A stretch of 64,000 bases of DNA from Blautia sp. BIOML-A1 (GCF_009883055.1 NZ_WWVR01000011.1:68054-132053); one strand, 5' to 3'. Shown: positions 9,257 to 17,825, counted from the stretch's first letter. Numbers and translations: made by a program. Notes: generated from the letters alone by a model not told the origin.

Positions 9257-9643
9257 TTATAAGATTTCTGTGCGGAATGCTTCTGCAATCCCACTGAGCT
9301 GATAACGGTCAGCAAGATCCTGGATTCCGGTCATGATTTCTTCACGGCTGAAATTGTGGACTTCCAGGAAGTCATCGTCCTTTCCATTAAGATTATAATA
9401 AAAAAGAAGGCCGATCTCCAGATTCTGGCGGTCACCATCACAGGTCATTTCATATAACTGGTTCTCTGCTTCATCGATCCGTCCCTCATCTGTTAAAGCA
9501 AGCAGTTCCTCAAGTACTGTTCTGGCAGAGGCATCTTCGATCACCTCCGGGGACAGTTCAGATGCATTTACCTGAAAAAGCATCCTCATAACTGCATGAA
9601 TCATTTCACGGATCTGGCGAAGTATAAAATCATCCTGAAGCAT
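9257..9643 (-). CDS. Small acidic protein of unknown function (possibly DUF6483)
   Basis: 128 aa with AAGGGAG upstream of the ATG. It is acidic, largely helical and without signal or membrane segments. The N-terminal pattern LQDDFILRQIREMIHAV looks like a conserved helix, and the C-terminal half (LADRYQLSGIAEAFRTEIL) resembles a helical-repeat element. I associate this family only tentatively with DUF6483. It is the first gene of the unit that continues into the phosphoribosyltransferase, and this linkage is the only clue to function. Confidence 0.6.
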   Translation of the reverse strand: MLQDDFILRQIREMIHAVMRMLFQVNASELSPEVIEDASARTVLEELLALTDEGRIDEAENQLYEMTCDGDRQNLEIGLLFYYNLNGKDDDFLEVHNFSREEIMTGIQDLADRYQLSGIAEAFRTEIL

Positions 9644-9777
9644 TTGTTTCTCCCTTCTGAATCGTGCAGCTGCCAGTCTGGTGAACAGTCACGATTTCAT
9701 AAAATATCTATCTTTAGATTACCACAAACGACACGGTTCTACCAGTGAAAAATTATTCATAATCCTTCCTAAATTTC

Positions 9778-9806
9778 TTTACGGGAAATTTTGGGAATGC
9801 TATAAT
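9778..9806 (+). promoter_or_regulatory. Sigma-A-type promoter of the c-di-GMP gene
   Basis: TTTACG (9778-9783), a 17-bp spacer and a consensus TATAAT (9801-9806) lie 51 bp before the start codon at 9858. An AAGGA ribosome site follows. Confidence 0.65.
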
Positions 9807-9857
9807 ATATTTTTATAGGAGTTAGTTATAGGAAAGTACGCGAATAGAAAGGATGCC

Positions 9858-11951
9858 ATGGAAACACAGCAGGAATATAAAATGACGAAATATGAATGGG
9901 AAATCATGCTGAAGGAATTGCAAAAGGTATTTTCCATTGTGCGCCTCCTGAATGAAGAGGAACTGCGTACAGGCAGAATACAGGGAAGTACAGATATGAC
10001 AGAAGGATGCGAATGCTATGCACTCTGGAACAAACGCACCCGCTGTGATAACTGCATCTCCAGGGCGGCCTTTGCAGAAAAAGACAAAAAAACAAAACTT
10101 GAATTTATAGACGGAGATATTTTTCAGATAGTATCCAGGTATATTGAAATAGAGGGTATCCCCTATGTGGTTGAACTGGTAAATAAGCTTGATGGAGACA
10201 TTCTGATAAATGAGGATGGCAGAGATGAGATGCTCAAGAAGCTGATCCGATATGACAGGGAACTGTATATGGATGCACTGACAGGAGCATATAACAGACG
10301 CTATTACGAAGATCAGCTTAAGCAGACTGAGATGGTTGCCGGAGTTGCAATGATCGATCTGGATGATTTTAAGCTTCACAATGATACCTATGGCCATAAT
10401 GCCGGTGACCTTGTTCTGGAAACGGTTGTAAATGTTATACGGAACAGCATCCGTAGGACAGACGTGCTAGTACGCTTTGGCGGTGATGAGTTCCTTCTGG
10501 TTATGCCGGATATTCTGGAAGCCTCATTTCAAAAGAAACTGAAGCAGATACAGAACGAGATTCATGCAGCAGAAGTTCCGGGATATTCACAGCTTCAGGT
10601 TTCTGTCAGTATAGGTGGAGTATTGTCCACACATGGAACAATAGAAGACGCAATACATAAGGCAGATCAGTGTATGTATCAGGCAAAGACAAGTAAGAAC
10701 ATGGTTGTCACGGAAAGTGATCTGCAGCATGAAACACAGAATATCACAAATCCATCAGCAACTCATAAATACAAGATTCTGATCGTAGACGATTCAGAAA
10801 TGAACAGAGAGATTCTTTCTTCCATTCTTGGAGATGAATTTGATATTCTTGAGGCAGCAGACGGAAAGGAATGTATTTCTGTCATAAGGAAATATGGACG
10901 TGATATTGCTCTGGTTCTTTTGGATATTGTGATGCCTGAGATGGATGGATTTGAGGTTCTGGAATTCATGAATAAACATGAGTGGATTGATGATATTCCG
11001 GTGATCATGATCTCAAGCGAGGATTCGGCAGCCAGTGTCAAAAAAGCCTATGAAATGGGTGTATCAGATTATATAAACAGACCATTTGATGTGGAGGTTG
11101 TTCATCGACGAGTGTTTAATACGATCAAGCTTTATGCAAAACAGCGCAGACTGATAGCTTTGATCACAAACCAGGTATATGAAAAAGAAAAGAACAACCG
11201 TATCCTGATTGAAATCTTAAGTCAGATCGTAGAATTCCGAAATGGTGAAAGCGGGCGTCATGTTCTGAATGTAAATATCATCACAGGAATTCTTCTGGAG
11301 CAGCTGACACAGATCACAGACAAGTATAATATTTCATGGTCAGACAGACTTATCATTACAACGGCGGCTTCTCTCCATGACATCGGTAAGATAGGAATTA
11401 ATGAAAAAATTCTGAATAAGGCAGGCAGACTGACACCTCAGGAAATCGAAAAAATAAAAGAACATACGGTGATCGGGGCTTCTATACTGGAGAACATGGA
11501 ACTGTTCAAGGATGAAGAATTAGTAAAAACTGCTTACCAGATCTGCCGCTGGCATCATGAACGTTATGATGGCAGAGGATATCCAGATGGACTGAAGGGT
11601 GAGGAAATTCCTGTTTCTGCACAGGTGGTCGCTCTGGCAGATGTCTATGATGCACTGGTAAGCCGAAGAGTTTATAAGAAATCTTATTCGCATGAAGAAG
11701 CCATGAAGATGATTCTTGGGGGAGAATGCGGTGCTTTTAATCCGGTTCTTCTGCAGTGTCTGACAGAAGCACAGGATAAGATAAAAGAGAGTATTGTAAT
11801 AAAAGAAGAGAATGGAATTTCCTGCAGGCGAAATGTCATGAAAAAACTGAGGAAATACGAAGATACAAAGGAGCATCTGATGGAATCTATTACGCAGGAT
11901 ATCCAGAGGGAATGTTCTGAAATAGAGAAAGATACAGCATTTTACCAATAA
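9858..11951 (+). CDS. GGDEF-REC-HD-GYP cyclic-di-GMP signalling protein
   Basis: 697 aa, soluble. Residues 1-110 form a sensory-like N-domain with four Cys residues (CECYALWNKRTRCDNC). The GGDEF domain (about 135-290) keeps the intact catalytic RFGGDEF motif, so diguanylate cyclase activity is possible. A receiver domain (about 300-420) has the phospho-acceptor Asp near 356 (LLDIVMPEMDG) and the conserved Lys/Thr switch region (ISSED, NRPFD). The HD-GYP domain (about 430-625) has HDIGKIG near 507 and HHERYDGRGYPDGLKGEEIP near 570, so c-di-GMP hydrolysis is also possible. One protein thus holds synthesis, hydrolysis and a phospho-switch. The next gene encodes an HPt domain. Confidence 0.92.
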   Translation: METQQEYKMTKYEWEIMLKELQKVFSIVRLLNEEELRTGRIQGSTDMTEGCECYALWNKRTRCDNCISRAAFAEKDKKTKLEFIDGDIFQIVSRYIEIEGIPYVVELVNKLDGDILINEDGRDEMLKKLIRYDRELYMDALTGAYNRRYYEDQLKQTEMVAGVAMIDLDDFKLHNDTYGHNAGDLVLETVVNVIRNSIRRTDVLVRFGGDEFLLVMPDILEASFQKKLKQIQNEIHAAEVPGYSQLQVSVSIGGVLSTHGTIEDAIHKADQCMYQAKTSKNMVVTESDLQHETQNITNPSATHKYKILIVDDSEMNREILSSILGDEFDILEAADGKECISVIRKYGRDIALVLLDIVMPEMDGFEVLEFMNKHEWIDDIPVIMISSEDSAASVKKAYEMGVSDYINRPFDVEVVHRRVFNTIKLYAKQRRLIALITNQVYEKEKNNRILIEILSQIVEFRNGESGRHVLNVNIITGILLEQLTQITDKYNISWSDRLIITTAASLHDIGKIGINEKILNKAGRLTPQEIEKIKEHTVIGASILENMELFKDEELVKTAYQICRWHHERYDGRGYPDGLKGEEIPVSAQVVALADVYDALVSRRVYKKSYSHEEAMKMILGGECGAFNPVLLQCLTEAQDKIKESIVIKEENGISCRRNVMKKLRKYEDTKEHLMESITQDIQRECSEIEKDTAFYQ

Positions 11952-11971
11952 AAGTTAAAGGAGAAAATAGA

Positions 11972-12322
11972 ATGACAGTCAGAGAATGTTATGAGAAAAT
12001 GGGGGCAAATTATGATGGAGTTTTATCCAGACTGGGAAATGAAATGCTGATCAGGAAATTTGTAATAAAATTTCTCAAGGATCCGAGCTTCCAGGATCTC
12101 ACAGCTGCAATTGAAAAAAGTGATGCAGAAAGTGCTTTTCGTGCGGCACATACATTGAAAGGCATTTGCCTGAACCTGGGGTTTGATAATCTGTATAAGC
12201 CAAGTGAAGCACTGACAGAAAAGCTCCGCGGAGGAGAACTTAACGGATATGAAACATTGTATGATGAAGTGAAAGAGCAGTATGACAAAACAGTAGAGGC
12301 AATTAACGAAATTGCAGAATAA
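11972..12322 (+). CDS. HPt-domain phosphotransfer protein
   Basis: 116 aa, all helical. AAHTLKGICLNLGF matches the HPt signature with the phospho-accepting His in AHTLKG near residue 52. HPt domains relay phosphate between a hybrid kinase and a receiver domain. It lies 20 bp after the GGDEF-REC-HD-GYP gene with an AAAGGAG site, so it probably exchanges phosphate with that REC domain. No kinase is encoded beside it; the donor must come from elsewhere. Confidence 0.88.
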   Translation: MTVRECYEKMGANYDGVLSRLGNEMLIRKFVIKFLKDPSFQDLTAAIEKSDAESAFRAAHTLKGICLNLGFDNLYKPSEALTEKLRGGELNGYETLYDEVKEQYDKTVEAINEIAE

Positions 12323-12333
12323 GAATAACCAGG

Positions 12334-12375
12334 AAGGGGATGTCGAAATGCGGTATTATCGACATCCCCTTTCTT
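12334..12375 (+). terminator. Intrinsic terminator after the HPt gene
   Basis: AGGGGATGTCG (12335-12345) pairs with CGACATCCCCT (12360-12370), followed by TTCTTTCT. It separates the HPt gene from the convergent azlD gene. Confidence 0.8.
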
Positions 12376-12376
12376 T

Positions 12377-12709
12377 CTAATGGAAAACAGTCTGTACCAG
12401 TATCATATACAGGATGGTTCCGCCGCCGATACTCAGCAGAGTACTTTTTTTCCATTTGTGGAGCAGAACAATAAAAATGATTGCAATTGCCTCAGGAAGC
12501 CCATGTGTGCTGCTCGACGGGACATCTTTGAGACAGTAGATAATGAGAAGTCCGATTGCGGCATATGGAAGTACTGTTCCAAGATATTGTACAAATTCCG
12601 GCGGATTTTTCCCTTCGGGAAAAATCATAAATGGGATAAAACGGGTTGCCATCGTTCCAAGAACAACAGCAGCAATAGTAATGACCGCCTGTGTTGTTGT
12701 CATTGTCAT
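12377..12709 (-). CDS. azlD: Branched-chain amino acid transport protein AzlD
   Basis: 110 aa with four predicted membrane segments, the usual size for AzlD. The family motif [13 protein letters not shown] is present. AzlD is the small subunit of the AzlCD exporter for branched-chain amino acids and analogues. The start overlaps the azlC stop (ATGA), indicating coupling. Confidence 0.9.
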   Translation of the reverse strand: MTMTTTQAVITIAAVVLGTMATRFIPFMIFPEGKNPPEFVQYLGTVLPYAAIGLLIIYCLKDVPSSSTHGLPEAIAIIFIVLLHKWKKSTLLSIGGGTILYMILVQTVFH

Positions 12710-13404
12710 TTCGCCGCCACCTCCGGTCTTTTACTGTATTTATGTTCTGCTGTAAAACACAGGATGATAAGGATCATGGCAGGAACAATAAACTTGTTGT
12801 TTCCAAAAAGCAGAAGGCAGACTGCAGAGCAGATCAATCCGGTCAGTGCAGGACGATGATCTTTTGCTTCTTCCCATTGATTCAGAAACATAACGACGAA
12901 CAGTGCAGTCATGACAAATTCAATCCCTGTTGTATCAAAATGGATCACATAACCGAGAAGTGCACCAGCCGTAGCTGCGAGGACCCAGTAGATTTGATTC
13001 AGAAGGTTTACAAAGAACATAAACCATCCCCTGTCCACATCATCCGGTGGTGTCACAGTGCAGTTCACGGTAAAAGATTCATCACACATACCAAAGATCA
13101 GGTAGAATTTTTTCCATTCGGTATTTTTGTATTTATCCAGCATGGAAAGTCCATAAAATAAATGTCTGGCGTTGACCACCAGAGCCAGAAAGAATGCCGC
13201 GATTGGACTGAATGCCGACAGCAGAAGATTGGCTGTCACAAATTCCATAGAGCCTGCAAAGATAAACATACTCATAAAAAATGGATACCATACAGAAAAA
13301 CCCTTGCTCTGCATCATAAATCCATAGGACATTCCAAGAAAAAGGAAGCCGATACCGATAGGAATCGTGTATGGAAATGCGGCTTTGAGTGCTTTTTTCT
13401 TCAT
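12706..13404 (-). CDS. azlC: Branched-chain amino acid transport protein AzlC
   Basis: 232 aa from [16 protein letters not shown], with AAGGAG ten bases upstream; the extra N-terminal residues of the longer frame lack a ribosome site. It has the AzlC features: [15 protein letters not shown], then the [11 protein letters not shown] motif, and about seven membrane segments. It is the large subunit of the AzlCD exporter and is coupled to azlD. No regulator gene is adjacent, so control is unknown. Confidence 0.92.
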   Translation of the reverse strand: MKKKALKAAFPYTIPIGIGFLFLGMSYGFMMQSKGFSVWYPFFMSMFIFAGSMEFVTANLLLSAFSPIAAFFLALVVNARHLFYGLSMLDKYKNTEWKKFYLIFGMCDESFTVNCTVTPPDDVDRGWFMFFVNLLNQIYWVLAATAGALLGYVIHFDTTGIEFVMTALFVVMFLNQWEEAKDHRPALTGLICSAVCLLLFGNNKFIVPAMILIILCFTAEHKYSKRPEVAAK

Positions 13405-13500
13405 CTGTAAAAAACTCCTTAACAAAAAATGCAAATATATTTTATCACCGATTCCGGGAAACAACAATTATTGTTTTTCATAAACAACGGGAAAAATAAT

Positions 13501-13642
13501 GTAACTGTTCACAGGTAATATCCCGCGAGGTGTTTTGCCATGAATATGGCAAAATCCCGAGACATACGGGGCAAAATGCTATCACCGAAGGTGATTTGGA
13601 ATGCATTTTGACCAAGTTACTGTGAACGGAGTGAACAGTAAC
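13501..13642. mobile_element. 142-bp MITE-like palindromic element, copy 1
   Basis: This non-coding element fills most of the 343-bp azlC-glyoxalase gap. It starts GTAACTGTTCACAG and ends GTGAACAGTAAC (inverted, one mismatch). Internal hairpins include TTTTGCCAT/ATGGCAAAA and ATCACCGAAGGTGAT. An exact 8-bp direct repeat, AAAATAAT, flanks it (13493-13500 and 13643-13650). The copy at 16516 differs at three of 142 bases. It has no ORF, so it would need a transposase in trans. Confidence 0.85.
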
Positions 13643-13684
13643 AAAATAATACCTGTAGTTTTGGAAATTATCAAAAACAGTCGA

Positions 13685-13701
13685 CAGATAACAGGTATCT
13701 G
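13685..13701. promoter_or_regulatory. Possible operator upstream of the glyoxalase gene
   Basis: CAGATA (13685-13690) and TATCTG (13696-13701) form an inverted repeat with a 5-base spacer, 47 bp before the glyoxalase start. No regulator is linked to it. Confidence 0.25.
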
Positions 13702-13747
13702 TGAGATAATCAGGTAAATATTATTTTCAGAAAGGAAGATCATTAAC

Positions 13748-14125
13748 ATGAGTTTTCAGTTTGCACATTATAATTACAACGTTATGGATCTGGAGAAATC
13801 TATCAAATTCTATGAGGAGGCACTTGGTCTTAGAGAAGTGAGACGTAAAGAAGCGGAAGATGGAAGTTTTATTCTTGCGTATCTTGGAGACGGTAAGACA
13901 GGATTTGAACTGGAACTTACCTGGCTGAGAGACTGGGAAAAGGATCATTACGATCTGGGTGACAATGAAGTCCATCTTGCATTTACTACAGATGATATGG
14001 AAGCATCTCACAGGAAACATGAAGAAATGGGATGTATCTGTTTTGAAAATCCGGCAATGGGTATCTATTTTATTAATGATCCGGACGGATACTGGCTGGA
14101 GATCGTACCTGAAAAACTTGGATGA
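13748..14125 (+). CDS. gloA: Glyoxalase I-type (VOC superfamily) lyase
   Basis: 125 aa, the length of a single-chain glyoxalase I. It would isomerise the thiol hemiacetal of methylglyoxal to a lactoyl thioester. The four expected metal ligands are visible: His7 (FAHYNYNV), Glu near 58 (FELELT), His near 77 (EVHLAF) and Glu near 120 (WLEIVP). The stop overlaps the ATG of the asparaginase frame (ATGA), so the two genes are linked, although no shared pathway is obvious. Confidence 0.87.
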   Translation: MSFQFAHYNYNVMDLEKSIKFYEEALGLREVRRKEAEDGSFILAYLGDGKTGFELELTWLRDWEKDHYDLGDNEVHLAFTTDDMEASHRKHEEMGCICFENPAMGIYFINDPDGYWLEIVPEKLG

Positions 14126-14139
14126 GGGGAAATGCCGGC

Positions 14140-15138
14140 ATGCAAAAAAGAATCCTGATCATAAATACAGGAGGAACTCTTTCCTCTGTGAAAGGCTGCA
14201 ACGGACTCGTGCCGGGAATGAGCAGCGGAGATATGCTTGAAGAATTACGTATGGTTTCCAGAAATCTGGAACTGGAGGCAGAAGACTTCTGTTCGCTGGA
14301 CAGTTCCAATATCGGACCGGAAGACTGGACCGGGCTTGCGAAACTGATCGCAAAGAGAAGTTATGACTATGATGGAATCGTAGTGATCCATGGAACGGAT
14401 ACTCTGGCATATAGCTCTGCGATGTTGTCGTTTATGCTGCAGAATATTTCAATTCCGGTCGTGGTGACCGGAAGTCAGCTGTCTATTGCAAATCCTGTAG
14501 CAGATGCCCTGGAAAACTGTCGCTGTGGAATTCATATGGCAGCCAGTGGATATCCGGGAGTTTTTGTGGCGTTTAACCGAAAAGTTATACTTGGGTGCAG
14601 AGCATCTAAGGTTCGCACCATGAGTTTTGATGCATTTGAAAGCATCAATTATCCGTATGTCGGGGAAATCAGTTCTCTGGGACTTCGCGTGTTTGAAAAA
14701 AACCTTGTTGAGAAAAAAGGAATCTTTAAACCTCAGACAGAATATTCTGATCAGGTGGCACTTTTGAAATTATATCCGGGGATCAGTCCGGAGATACTGG
14801 ATATGTACTATGAAAAAGGCTACAGGGCAGTCTATATCGAGGGCTTTGGACTGGGTGGAATGCCCTTCGTAAAAAATGATTTTACAGGAAAAGTCGGAGA
14901 GGTGATCGACAGGGGAATGCTGGTGCTGGCAGGAAGTCAGTGTCTGTATGAGGGAAGCAATCTGTCTGTGTATGAAACCGGCCGACTGGCCTTGGAGAAA
15001 GGTGTAATCCAGGCTTATGACATGACGACGGAAGCAGCCATGACCAAGCTTATGTGGGTGCTTGGTCAGACAGATAATCTTCGCGAAATGAAGGAATATT
15101 TTTCTATGAATATTGCCGGTGAGGTGAATATCGGATAG
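14140..15138 (+). CDS. ansA: L-asparaginase, type I (cytoplasmic)
   Basis: 332 aa from MQKRILIINTGG, which matches the usual N-terminus and has GAGGGG upstream. An in-frame ATG at 14122 overlaps the glyoxalase stop and is the alternative start. Both catalytic Thr motifs are present: NTGGTLSS near residue 10 and VIHGTDTLAYSSAML near 85. It hydrolyses asparagine to aspartate and ammonia. No signal peptide is present, consistent with the type I enzyme. Confidence 0.92.
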   Translation: MQKRILIINTGGTLSSVKGCNGLVPGMSSGDMLEELRMVSRNLELEAEDFCSLDSSNIGPEDWTGLAKLIAKRSYDYDGIVVIHGTDTLAYSSAMLSFMLQNISIPVVVTGSQLSIANPVADALENCRCGIHMAASGYPGVFVAFNRKVILGCRASKVRTMSFDAFESINYPYVGEISSLGLRVFEKNLVEKKGIFKPQTEYSDQVALLKLYPGISPEILDMYYEKGYRAVYIEGFGLGGMPFVKNDFTGKVGEVIDRGMLVLAGSQCLYEGSNLSVYETGRLALEKGVIQAYDMTTEAAMTKLMWVLGQTDNLREMKEYFSMNIAGEVNIG

Positions 15139-15189
15139 AGGTTTTTTACTTTATAGGAAATTACTCCGTAATGTTCCAATAAAGCAAAA

Positions 15190-15321
15190 AACGCTCCGCG
15201 AGGATGCGACCAGATGCATATGGAATATGTCTGCTAAAGCAGACTGCATCTGGCGCGCAAAGCGTAACAAGTCCCTCAAAGATTGAGGGATTCAGGGAGT
15301 TTGAAGCGGACTTATCCGCTT
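15190..15321. repeat. Cluster of nested inverted repeats; likely also terminates the convergent genes
   Basis: Between the convergent asparaginase and YheO-like genes lie three hairpins. An outer pair ACGCT/AGCGT encloses CCAGATGCA/TGCATCTGG (15210-15218 and 15245-15253) and GTCTGC/GCAGAC. Next is TCCCTCA/TGAGGGA (15272-15290), then AAGCGGA/TCCGCTT (15304-15321). The first block shares CCGCGAGG with the 142-bp element but no second copy of the block was seen. The last hairpin touches the YheO stop and could act as a terminator. Confidence 0.55.
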
Positions 15322-15323
15322 TG

Positions 15324-15983
15324 TTATCTCCGTTTTCCGTGGACTTCATCCAGATAACTGTAAATGGTGACCTTATTGACGCCCATTTTAGCAGCTACCT
15401 GTTCTACACTTCCCTTCATAAGAAAGACTCCCTTGTTTTCCATAGAGCGGATTCTTTCGACACGTTCATCTCTGGTGGCCTCATCAGAGATGCCTTCCAG
15501 AATGTGATCGATGAGAGAAGAAACCATAGAAGAAACATTTTTTTCTTCCGTAACCCTGGGCACCGCTGCCTCGCTGCTGGCAGAGCCTGACGGCTGTTCA
15601 GGGAGATATCCTTTCAGAAATTCAATCATACTTGTGATGGGTTCTGTGTCCAGGTTGATGCAGAGTACACCATCCGGGGAACCATCCGGTCTGCGGAACA
15701 GAAAGGCTGAGGAACGGATAAGATGCTCTTTGTTATGGATTTCTGTATGAAAATAGTAGTTGGAAATAAAGTCTTCTTTTAAGTCAGGTGAACGGAGCAT
15801 CTGGCTGACAGAAGAGGGAAGGCGGTCCCCAATCTGGCAATTGGTTACAGTGTTGTTGGCAGCGTAGACAATGGAATGCTGTGGATTCGTCATGTCGTAA
15901 AGAACAACTTCGCATTCTTTACCAAAAGTGCGTGCAAGCATATCAGCCATAGAGATATAGGGCTGTAAAGTTTCTCTGGTCAT
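15324..15983 (-). CDS. YheO/DauR-like PAS-HTH transcriptional regulator
   Basis: 219 aa from MTRETLQPYISM, preceded by GGAGG eight bases upstream. The N-terminal half resembles the YheO-like PAS domain (ECEVVLYDMTNPQHSIVYAANN, then GVLCINLD). The C-terminal 60 residues form a DauR-like helix-turn-helix (GSVEQVAAKMGVNKVTIYSYLDE). Relatives control D-amino acid or sulfur metabolism, but the target here is unknown. It is monocistronic on the minus strand. Confidence 0.83.
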   Translation of the reverse strand: MTRETLQPYISMADMLARTFGKECEVVLYDMTNPQHSIVYAANNTVTNCQIGDRLPSSVSQMLRSPDLKEDFISNYYFHTEIHNKEHLIRSSAFLFRRPDGSPDGVLCINLDTEPITSMIEFLKGYLPEQPSGSASSEAAVPRVTEEKNVSSMVSSLIDHILEGISDEATRDERVERIRSMENKGVFLMKGSVEQVAAKMGVNKVTIYSYLDEVHGKRR

Positions 15984-16018
15984 TATCAGGACCTCCATTT
16001 ATAAAATAATTATTCTTT

Positions 16019-16045
16019 GTAACTGTGAGGGTACGGAACAGTTAC
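16019..16045. mobile_element. 27-bp palindromic mini-element at the 3' end of the MerR gene
   Basis: GTAACTGT (16019-16026) and ACAGTTAC (16038-16045) form a perfect inverted repeat. It is flanked by TATTCTTT (16011-16018) and TATTCTTC (16046-16053), a 7-of-8 direct repeat. The right flank is the end of the MerR coding sequence, so the insertion landed at the stop codon. It has the same length and ends as the element at 24576. Confidence 0.6.
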
Positions 16046-16449
16046 TATTCTTCCTCCCATTCAGGCAGCGGCAGATCGTTTTCCAGTGCATGTCTGATCG
16101 CTTTGTAATATCTTACTTTGTGATGGACATGTGCGGAATCCTTCTGAAGCTGTCTGAGTTTTTTATCGAGCTGTTTTTCCTGATCTTCAAGTAACTGGAT
16201 GATGTCATTGATATAAAGTGCCTCATCGGTTTCATATTCAAAAAATTTTCGAAGCTGTGGGATCGTCATGCCGGTACGCTTAAAACAGTTGATGCATTGA
16301 AGTCTGTCGATATGTTCCTTTGTGTAGATCCTCTGCCCGGAAGAATTTTTTTCTACAAGTGGAAGCAGCCCTTCGCTTTCATAATAGCGAAGGGTAGAAG
16401 CCGGAAGAGAAAAAAGTTCAGACATTTCCCGAATTGTATAAGTATGCAT
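16045..16449 (-). CDS. MerR-family transcriptional regulator
   Basis: 134 aa with an N-terminal winged helix (YTIREMSELFSLPASTLRYYESEGLLP), a middle linker and a long C-terminal coiled coil (about 80-115) that should dimerise it. No Cys-based metal loop is present, so it belongs with the AdhR/NmlR/YraB-like group rather than metal sensors. A perfect 20-bp palindrome overlaps the start region (16468-16487). Autoregulation and a regulon beyond this site are likely; the divergent DUF362 gene is a possible target. Confidence 0.9.
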   Translation of the reverse strand: MHTYTIREMSELFSLPASTLRYYESEGLLPLVEKNSSGQRIYTKEHIDRLQCINCFKRTGMTIPQLRKFFEYETDEALYINDIIQLLEDQEKQLDKKLRQLQKDSAHVHHKVRYYKAIRHALENDLPLPEWEEE

Positions 16450-16467
16450 AATTAAAAAACCTCCTTG

Positions 16468-16487
16468 ACTTCAAGTATACTTGAAGT
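16468..16487. promoter_or_regulatory. MerR operator: perfect 20-bp palindrome
   Basis: ACTTCAAGTATACTTGAAGT is its own reverse complement and lies 19 bp before the MerR start codon. Such dyads in stretched promoter spacers are the usual MerR-family binding site. A plus-strand TTGACT begins three bases to its left. Confidence 0.75.
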
Positions 16488-16515
16488 GTTATTCTTTTGT
16501 AAAGGTAAAATAATT

Positions 16516-16657
16516 GTAACTGTTCACAGGTAATATCCCGCGAGGTGTTTTGCCATGAATATGGCAAAATCCCGAGATATACGGGGCAAAATGCCATCAC
16601 CGAAGGTGATTTGGAATGCATTTTGACCAAGTTACTGCGAACGGAGTGAACAGTAAC
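16516..16657. mobile_element. 142-bp MITE-like palindromic element, copy 2
   Basis: Same length and organisation as the copy at 13501, with three base differences. An exact 8-bp repeat, AAATAATT, flanks it (16508-16515 and 16658-16665). It sits between the divergent MerR and DUF362 genes, only 23 bp before the DUF362 start, so it separates that gene from any promoter further upstream. Confidence 0.85.
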
Positions 16658-16680
16658 AAATAATTTCAGGAGGATCACAG

Positions 16681-17805
16681 ATGGACAAATCTACAGTTTA
16701 TTTTACAGATTTTCGCTGTCCGGTAGGAACCAGTCAGCTTGACAAGTTAAAAAAGCTTTGTATCGCAGCCGGTATTAAGGACATTGATATGGATGGGAAA
16801 TTTGTGGCGATCAAGATGCATTTCGGTGAGCTCGGAAATATGGCATTTCTTCGTCCGAACTATGCGAAGGTAGTAGCAGATTTATGTAAGGAGCAGGGCG
16901 GTATGCCGTTTCTGACAGACTGTAACACATTATATCCGGGAAGCAGAAAGAATGCACTGGAGCATCTGAACTGTGCAAATCTGAATGGATTCAATACGAT
17001 CACAACAGGCTGTCAGATCATTATTGGAGATGGACTGCGCGGAACAGATGAGGTAGAAGTTCCGGTTGTAAATGGAGAATACTGTAAGACTGCACGGATC
17101 GGACATGCTATCATGGATGCGGATATCTTTATCAGTCTGAGCCATTTCAAAGGTCATGAGTCAACCGGATTCGGCGGTGCACTCAAGAATATTGGCATGG
17201 GCTGTGGAAGCCGTGCAGGAAAGATGCAGCAGCATGCAAGCGGCAAGCCGGCGATCAATGAAGAACTCTGTCGTGGCTGCCATCGCTGTGCGAAAGAATG
17301 CGGAAGTGATGCGATTACTTATGTAAACAAAAAAGCCGTAATTGATTATGATAAATGTAAGGGCTGTGGACGCTGCATAGGAGCCTGCAGTTTTGACGCA
17401 GTATACAATCCGAACGACAGTGCAAATGAACTTCTTGATCGTAAGATGGCAGAATATGCACAGGCAGTCTGTCATGGCAGGCCACATTTCCATATTGCAC
17501 TGGTTCAGGATATCAGCCCGAACTGCGACTGTCATGGAGAAAACGATGCACCGATTCTTCCGGATATCGGAATGTTTGCAAGCTTTGACCCGGTTGCACT
17601 GGATCAGGCATGTGCAGATGCCTGTCTCAAAGCAACACCGATCGAGAACAGCCAGCTTGGAGAACATCTGGCAGAACCGGGATGGCATTGCCATCACGAT
17701 CATTTCAAAGATTCCAATCCGAACATTGAATGGAAGGCAACACTGGATCAGGCAGAAAAAGTCGGACTTGGAACCAGAGAATATGAATTAAAAAAGATTA
17801 AATAA
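16681..17805 (+). CDS. DUF362 protein with two 4Fe-4S clusters
   Basis: 374 aa with AGGAGG seven bases upstream. An N-terminal DUF362 domain (about 1-180, including SHFKGHESTGFGGALKN) is followed by two ferredoxin CxxCxxCxxxC motifs (CRGCHRCAKEC near 198 and CKGCGRCIGAC near 226), then the remaining DUF362 part. It is cytosolic. The family is thought to be redox-related but has no assigned reaction. It stands alone between a terminator and the 142-bp element. Confidence 0.88.
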   Translation: MDKSTVYFTDFRCPVGTSQLDKLKKLCIAAGIKDIDMDGKFVAIKMHFGELGNMAFLRPNYAKVVADLCKEQGGMPFLTDCNTLYPGSRKNALEHLNCANLNGFNTITTGCQIIIGDGLRGTDEVEVPVVNGEYCKTARIGHAIMDADIFISLSHFKGHESTGFGGALKNIGMGCGSRAGKMQQHASGKPAINEELCRGCHRCAKECGSDAITYVNKKAVIDYDKCKGCGRCIGACSFDAVYNPNDSANELLDRKMAEYAQAVCHGRPHFHIALVQDISPNCDCHGENDAPILPDIGMFASFDPVALDQACADACLKATPIENSQLGEHLAEPGWHCHHDHFKDSNPNIEWKATLDQAEKVGLGTREYELKKIK

Positions 17806-17825
17806 TGCAATATTAATAAAAATGG

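Noticed and set aside
9660..9696. Inverted repeat AATCGTG/CACGATT with an internal GTGAACAGT as another mini-element
   Set aside because: Ends match the family poorly and no 8-bp flanking repeat exists; left as an unassigned hairpin.
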